From Nitrospirota bacterium (GTDB lineage Bacteria > Nitrospirota > Nitrospiria > Nitrospirales > UBA8639), in the NCBI GenBank assembly GCA_020348185.1, contig CP070743.1, forward strand, positions 1,657,049 to 1,667,295: 10,247 nt of DNA, given 5' to 3'. The notes under the pieces were generated by a model that saw only the letters and a program-made list of their open reading frames with translations, was not told the DNA's origin and searched no databases. Below are positions 6,739-10,247 of the stretch, piece after piece (the first letter of the stretch is position 1; every line of letters starts with the position of its first letter). Both the position numbers and the translations under genes were made by a program.

Positions 6739-7656
6739 TTACAGAAGGACGTTATCGATCGGTTTAACCGGTTCGGGGAGGGAACTTTCATCAAGCATCT
6801 CACGGAGGTCAATTTCAATAGTACGACCAAGAGCTAACATGGGAACGTCGGTATCCAGAAAATCAAAAGGGTGTTCGGTGAGTTCCCCCACCGCCTCCAT
6901 GGCCACGAAGGCTTCACCCGCGAGGACTCCAAAGGGAATAGTGAGCCAACCGAAATCTTCAACAAAACCAAACGGCATCAGCAACACAAAAATCCACACA
7001 AGGATCCGGCTGCTTTCCGCATACTGCCGCGGGAAGGGGGTTTCCTTAATCCTTTCGCACTTTCCCTGTGAATCATACAGCGTTCCAACGGTTCGAGCCA
7101 TGGCGATGTGACGAAAGCTGTCAAAAAACCCCTTGCTCGACAGCTCTCCCAGACGTTCGGCCTGTACCCGAAGTAATTGAGTGGGTTTATTTTTCCGATC
7201 CTTGAGCCAAGTCAATTCTTTAGGGTTCAGAAATGGGGCAAGGGCATCCCATTTCTCCAACCGTCTGAGATGAAAACACAGGGCATGAACCCACGCAATT
7301 TGTCTGTAGATGAGTTCACGGTGCAGCTGGGAAATCCTCTGTCCATCAAGTTCTTTCTCATGGTTGGGGGTAACAAAGGATAAAACCTGTGTGGCCCATG
7401 TTCGACTGTCGTTGACAACAGCGCCCCAGACCTTCCGAGCTTCCCAATAGCGATCATAGGAAGCATTGTTTCGAAAGCCAACCATAAAGGCGGCCGCAAT
7501 GCCGATAGTCCCCAGAGGGAGGTACGTGATATTGATGGGGAGTTGGAGGACAAGGTACAGATAGGCCACCGTACTCGACCACACCGTTAGAAAGACTACA
7601 CTTTTCCAGCTGAATCGAACGATGACTTGTAACGGAATATTTTCGCGAAGATGCAA
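6739..7656 (-). CDS. Bestrophin family ion channel (UPF0187)
   Basis: 305 residues, the usual length of bacterial bestrophins (YneE type), pentameric inner-membrane anion or cation channels. Helices lie near 20-38, 45-62 (first pair) and 218-236, 238-256 (second pair), with the long helical cytosolic part between. Diagnostic motifs: FRNNASYDRYWEARKVWG (61-78) after the second helix, GKCERIKETPFPRQYA (198-213) before the third, and EHPFDFLDTDVPMLALGRTIEIDLREML (261-288), the conserved C-terminal block. The start is TTG: AGGAGG stands four bases upstream, no ATG or GTG occurs in the next 30 codons, and homologues begin at about this point with xLRENIP. Transcription is probably from the promoter at 7727-7756. 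The permeant ion cannot be told from the sequence. Confidence 0.9.
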   Translation of the reverse strand: MHLRENIPLQVIVRFSWKSVVFLTVWSSTVAYLYLVLQLPINITYLPLGTIGIAAAFMVGFRNNASYDRYWEARKVWGAVVNDSRTWATQVLSFVTPNHEKELDGQRISQLHRELIYRQIAWVHALCFHLRRLEKWDALAPFLNPKELTWLKDRKNKPTQLLRVQAERLGELSSKGFFDSFRHIAMARTVGTLYDSQGKCERIKETPFPRQYAESSRILVWIFVLLMPFGFVEDFGWLTIPFGVLAGEAFVAMEAVGELTEHPFDFLDTDVPMLALGRTIEIDLREMLDESSLPEPVKPIDNVLL

Positions 7657-7721
7657 AATTCCTCCTCGGCGACCAAGTCCGGAGGTCCACGATTATTATG
7701 GAGAGGGCAGATTCATTAAAA

Positions 7722-7738
7722 AACTGTTAATAACTGTT
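7722..7738. repeat. Two AACTGTT direct repeats, 10 bases apart, over the -10 box
   Basis: AACTGTT occurs at 7722-7728 and again at 7732-7738 (AACAGTT on the minus strand). The 10-base spacing puts both on one face of the helix. They overlap the candidate -10 element of the bestrophin promoter, a typical place for a repressor site. Confidence 0.4.
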
Positions 7739-7756
7739 TATAGGCACCGGTGTCAA
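7727..7756 (-). promoter_or_regulatory. Sigma70-type promoter for the bestrophin gene
   Basis: A perfect TTGACA (7756-7751 on the minus strand) is followed after 18 bases by TATTAA (7732-7727), 4 of 6 matches. The 8-bp palindrome CACCGGTG (7745-7752) overlaps the end of the -35 box, and the AACAGTT repeats overlap the -10 box, so this promoter may be controlled. The predicted start near 7720 gives a leader of about 64 bases. It lies between the outer-membrane protein gene and the bestrophin gene, so the two need not be one operon. Confidence 0.5.
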
Positions 7757-7832
7757 AGACTTATCAATGAAAAACCTTGAAACAGGGAACATCCTCAAGC
7801 CAAGCAAAATAATGCTCGGAGAAGTTCCATCT

Positions 7833-8879
7833 TTAAAATTTCCACTTAGCCCCCACCCAGCCGTCGAGATTCCTAAATCCTTCCAGTTCGAAACTTTCTT
7901 TTCGATATTGCCCTTGGAAGCCAGCAGTAATAGTTACATCTTCCGAAACCTCGTGCAACAGTTCGATATCTCCTTGGATCACATCCTCATGTTGCCCCTT
8001 TCGATGGTCACCGGGAATCTGGGTTGTCCAATTATTGAGCTCATAGTGGAGGGCTAATTCCAGGTCCCAATGTTTTTTTAATTCGATCTCCAACTCACTA
8101 GTCAAAAAATGATTGATATAGGAGACATCGTCCTGTAAGGCGGGCTGATTTCTCCCATCAGCAAGCCCCCGCTCATAGTGGTAGCCCAAAGTTAATTGAA
8201 CCCTTTCTGAAGCATGCCACAGGAAGTGTGGGCCAATGGTCCAAAAGTCGGTATTTCGTTGTTGGAATGGCTCCTTGTACCGTCTGGTGCCGTACCGACC
8301 GTACACTCGTAACACATAATCTTCGAGAAACCGCTGCACCAGACCAGCAGCGAAAAAATTGGTCGTCACAATCTCATCGGCAAACTCCTCCTCCTCATGT
8401 TCTTCCGGAGTCCGAACTTCATTTTCTCCAACAAGAAGATTCGGAGCGAAATAATAGCGGAACTGGAATTTGGTGTCCTGGGTGAATTCGTGCTGGCCGC
8501 GGACCCCAAGGGTCCCATGATTAAATCTCGAATTGTCCATGAAGATAAAGCCCTGCCCTCTCACTTTTAGGCTCGTGTCTCGTCCAAAAAGAGAAAAATA
8601 TTTATTAATCTGGAGGACCGGCTCCAACACCGCATCTGCGCCCTGTTCGGCCACCTCAGCGTCAATAACCGGCTGAGTGGGATCTTGGTCTTTTGTCAAT
8701 CGGCGGGTTGCTGAGAAGAGCGCCACATCTTCAGTACCATAAAGGTTGCCTTCCCCCTGAACCTCCCATTTGGCCCACGTGAGGTCCCCCGGAAGGGGCA
8801 CAATAAATAGCTTCAGCACAATCAGTAATATTGAATACGCCTTGGCTTTGTTTCCAAAGCTTTTAACAATTTCTTTCAT
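7833..8879 (-). CDS. Outer-membrane beta-barrel protein of unknown function
   Basis: 348 residues. Residues 1-36 form a long signal peptide (hydrophobic core about 16-30, likely cleavage after TWA). The mature part alternates polar and hydrophobic residues with many aromatic girdle residues, for example TKFQFRYYFAPNLLV, DYVLRVYGRYGTRRY, RVQLTLGYHYERG, HWDLELALHYELNNW and DVTITAGFQGQYR. It ends in WVGAKWKF, with the C-terminal Phe that outer-membrane assembly machinery recognises. An acidic, His-containing stretch (PEEHEEEEFADE, 158-169) probably forms a loop. There is no porin or TonB plug signature that I recognise, so transport role and substrate are open; a small diffusion channel or structural protein is possible. 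The ATG has no clear Shine-Dalgarno, so the start is less certain than the reading frame. Confidence 0.75.
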   Translation of the reverse strand: MKEIVKSFGNKAKAYSILLIVLKLFIVPLPGDLTWAKWEVQGEGNLYGTEDVALFSATRRLTKDQDPTQPVIDAEVAEQGADAVLEPVLQINKYFSLFGRDTSLKVRGQGFIFMDNSRFNHGTLGVRGQHEFTQDTKFQFRYYFAPNLLVGENEVRTPEEHEEEEFADEIVTTNFFAAGLVQRFLEDYVLRVYGRYGTRRYKEPFQQRNTDFWTIGPHFLWHASERVQLTLGYHYERGLADGRNQPALQDDVSYINHFLTSELEIELKKHWDLELALHYELNNWTTQIPGDHRKGQHEDVIQGDIELLHEVSEDVTITAGFQGQYRKESFELEGFRNLDGWVGAKWKF

Positions 8880-8998
8880 CTTTTGATAATGGAAAAGGAT
8901 TGTTCTTCAACTGCTGAAACGAAAATAATCGAAGTGATAGACCAACATCAAATGCTGACTATTTGGTGGAATCCCGAGTTAAGGTCCTTATAATTGGG

Positions 8999-9065
8999 CC
9001 CCTGCCATAAGAGACACTTCAAATACCGTACCAGCCAAGTACAGGGGTCTCTGACCAGGGTCAGA
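8999..9065. repeat. Cluster of interlocking inverted repeats in the non-coding gap
   Basis: Three inverted repeats overlap: CCCCTG (8999-9004) with CAGGGG (9042-9047); AGAGAC (9010-9015) with GTCTCT (9047-9052); and the 16-base palindrome TCTGACC-AG-GGTCAGA (9050-9065). ACTT (9016-9019) with AAGT (9037-9040) nests in the first. The first two pairings share base 9047 and are not nested, so they compete. A TATAAT at 8989-8994 on the plus strand stands just before. The cluster lies in the 313-base gap between divergent genes, where I see no credible gene. It may be an RNA leader, an operator region or remains of a mobile repeat. Confidence 0.45.
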
Positions 9066-9192
9066 ATTACCCAACGACTACGGAATACCGCTTGCATGGA
9101 AAAACAGGACAAAAAGTAGGTTCCATTCTTGAACAAGATCTTCATTCCTCGTATCCTTCTTGTATCAAATAGGACGGGGCGGAAAATCATCA

Positions 9193-10212
9193 ATGAAGTG
9201 GACTACGATAAAGATCATGTGGCGGGCAGGGTGGACATTATGCCTGACGCTTATGTGGCTCTGGGCGAGCTTGGCAATATACTATTCCAACCTGCCTGGG
9301 GAGAATCTACGAATGTTCCTGGCTTGGGGTTTTGCCATCACGGTGGCCGCGGCCTTCATGGTTCTCCCCAACCGTCGGACGACTATCATAGGCTTTCTCA
9401 TTGGATTCGGTGTGATCTATGTTTGGTTTTTGTTGATTCCCGCTTCCAATAATCGCGATTGGAATCCCTTTGTGGCGGTTCTGCCTGAAGTGGCTTTCGA
9501 GGATGATCTTGTCACGATCTCTCATGTTCGAAACTTCGATCACACAAATTCAGAGGACTTCAAGGTCCGCTACTATGACAAGACATACGACCTGACGAAA
9601 CTCAATACCCTCGATCTCTTTTTATCCTATTGGGATGGCAATACGATGATTGCGCACACGTTCTTGAGTTTCGGATTCGGAGGAGAGGACTACGTCGTCA
9701 TCTCGATCGAGACGCGGCCGGAAAAGGGGGAGGAATATTCAGCAATCAGCGGATTCTTCAGGCGTTTCGAGCTATTCTACGTGGTCGGCGACGAGCGTGA
9801 TATCGTGGGGGTACGCACCAACCACCGGAGCGAAGAGGTCTATCTCTATCCTCTAAAGCTGGACATCGATGTCATTCGAAAACTCTTCGTGGGCATGCTC
9901 CAACGCGCTGCCGCGCTTCATGACCATCCCAAATGGTACAACGCATACGACCGAAATTGTACCACCAGCATCTACACGGACGTTCGGGAAATTCTGAACT
10001 ATGATCCCCCATTCAGCATCCTTATGTTGTTGAACGGATATATTGATGAACTCCTCTATCAACGGGGGACCATCGTGGCCGACGTGTCCGATGGCAAACC
10101 CTTTCCACAAATGAAGCGCTTACATTTCATCAGCGAAATCGCCAAGAGAAATGAGGACGCTCCGGACTTTTCCCAAAAGATCAGAGGTCATCTGCCTAAG
10201 CGAAATAGGTAA
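9193..10212 (+). CDS. Membrane-anchored DUF4105 / Lnb N-terminal-type periplasmic domain protein
   Basis: 339 residues from the ATG. Three hydrophobic helices fill about residues 9-32, 42-58 and 64-83, followed by a soluble domain (about 86-339) that should face the periplasm. The domain has the DUF4105 (Lnb N-terminal) signature: MIAHTFLSFGF with His155, then DYVVISIETRPEKGEEYSAISGFFRRFELFYVVGDERD (about 167-203), then NHRSEEVYLYPL (210-221), and WYNAYDRNCTTSIY with Cys256. The His and Cys form a plausible catalytic pair of the papain/NlpC-P60 kind. The domain is named after Lnb, linked in Bacteroides to lipoprotein N-acylation; whether this shorter protein acts so is unknown. An in-frame TTG lies 11 codons upstream (9160) without a Shine-Dalgarno, so the ATG with GGACGGGGCGG ahead of it is preferred. 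No operon partner is visible. Confidence 0.75.
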   Translation: MKWTTIKIMWRAGWTLCLTLMWLWASLAIYYSNLPGENLRMFLAWGFAITVAAAFMVLPNRRTTIIGFLIGFGVIYVWFLLIPASNNRDWNPFVAVLPEVAFEDDLVTISHVRNFDHTNSEDFKVRYYDKTYDLTKLNTLDLFLSYWDGNTMIAHTFLSFGFGGEDYVVISIETRPEKGEEYSAISGFFRRFELFYVVGDERDIVGVRTNHRSEEVYLYPLKLDIDVIRKLFVGMLQRAAALHDHPKWYNAYDRNCTTSIYTDVREILNYDPPFSILMLLNGYIDELLYQRGTIVADVSDGKPFPQMKRLHFISEIAKRNEDAPDFSQKIRGHLPKRNR

Positions 10213-10247
10213 GCCTCAACATTTGGCACTTACCCAACTTCATACTC

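Noticed and set aside
9160..9192. Upstream TTG start that would add 11 residues to the Lnb-like protein
   Set aside because: No Shine-Dalgarno ahead of it; the added residues are polar and unlike a usual membrane-protein start. The ATG at 9193 is preferred, with some doubt.
8948..9193. 81-codon minus-strand ORF in the gap before the Lnb-like gene
   Set aside because: It has no convincing ribosome binding site or family signature, mixed basic and aromatic composition, and is laid over the inverted-repeat cluster; it looks like a chance open frame.

Overview
The window reads as ordinary chromosomal DNA of a Gram-negative bacterium of middling G+C content. The Gram-negative call rests on a C-terminal-Phe outer-membrane barrel protein, a patatin-type lipoprotein, several Sec signal peptides and purine-rich Shine-Dalgarno sites (AGGAGG type). 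This gene mix is familiar from Nitrospira-like and deltaproteobacterial genomes, but no taxonomic marker is present and the lineage remains a guess. I see no tRNA, rRNA, transposase, integrase, CRISPR array or phage gene.

Layout, left to right: the start of a patatin-like phospholipase lipoprotein (minus, cut by the window edge); an AI-2E/PerM-family membrane protein (minus); a regulatory gap with a good sigma70-type promoter; a secreted SYLF-domain protein (plus) closed by a strong intrinsic terminator; a large MscS-family channel with an extra periplasmic N-terminal domain (minus); a divergent gap holding a possible 20-residue ORF; a small MBL-fold-like protein with a degenerate metal motif (plus); a second SYLF/YSC84-like secreted protein (minus); a bestrophin-family channel starting at TTG (minus), with a recognisable promoter; an outer-membrane beta-barrel protein (minus); a structured non-coding gap; and a three-helix membrane protein with a periplasmic DUF4105/Lnb-N-type domain carrying conserved His and Cys (plus).

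The genes are mostly separated by gaps of 85-440 bp, several with their own promoter, so this is not a compact operon. Eight of the nine clear genes encode envelope proteins: two channels, one multi-helix transporter-like protein, two secreted lipid-binding-type proteins, one lipoprotein, one outer-membrane barrel and one membrane-anchored periplasmic enzyme candidate. A shared theme of envelope or osmotic homeostasis is possible but inferred only from gene content. I found no convincing new multi-gene system. The items most worth a second look are the Lnb-like protein, the interlocking inverted repeats upstream of it, the MscS N-terminal domain, the degenerate MBL protein and the operator-like repeats in the bestrophin promoter.
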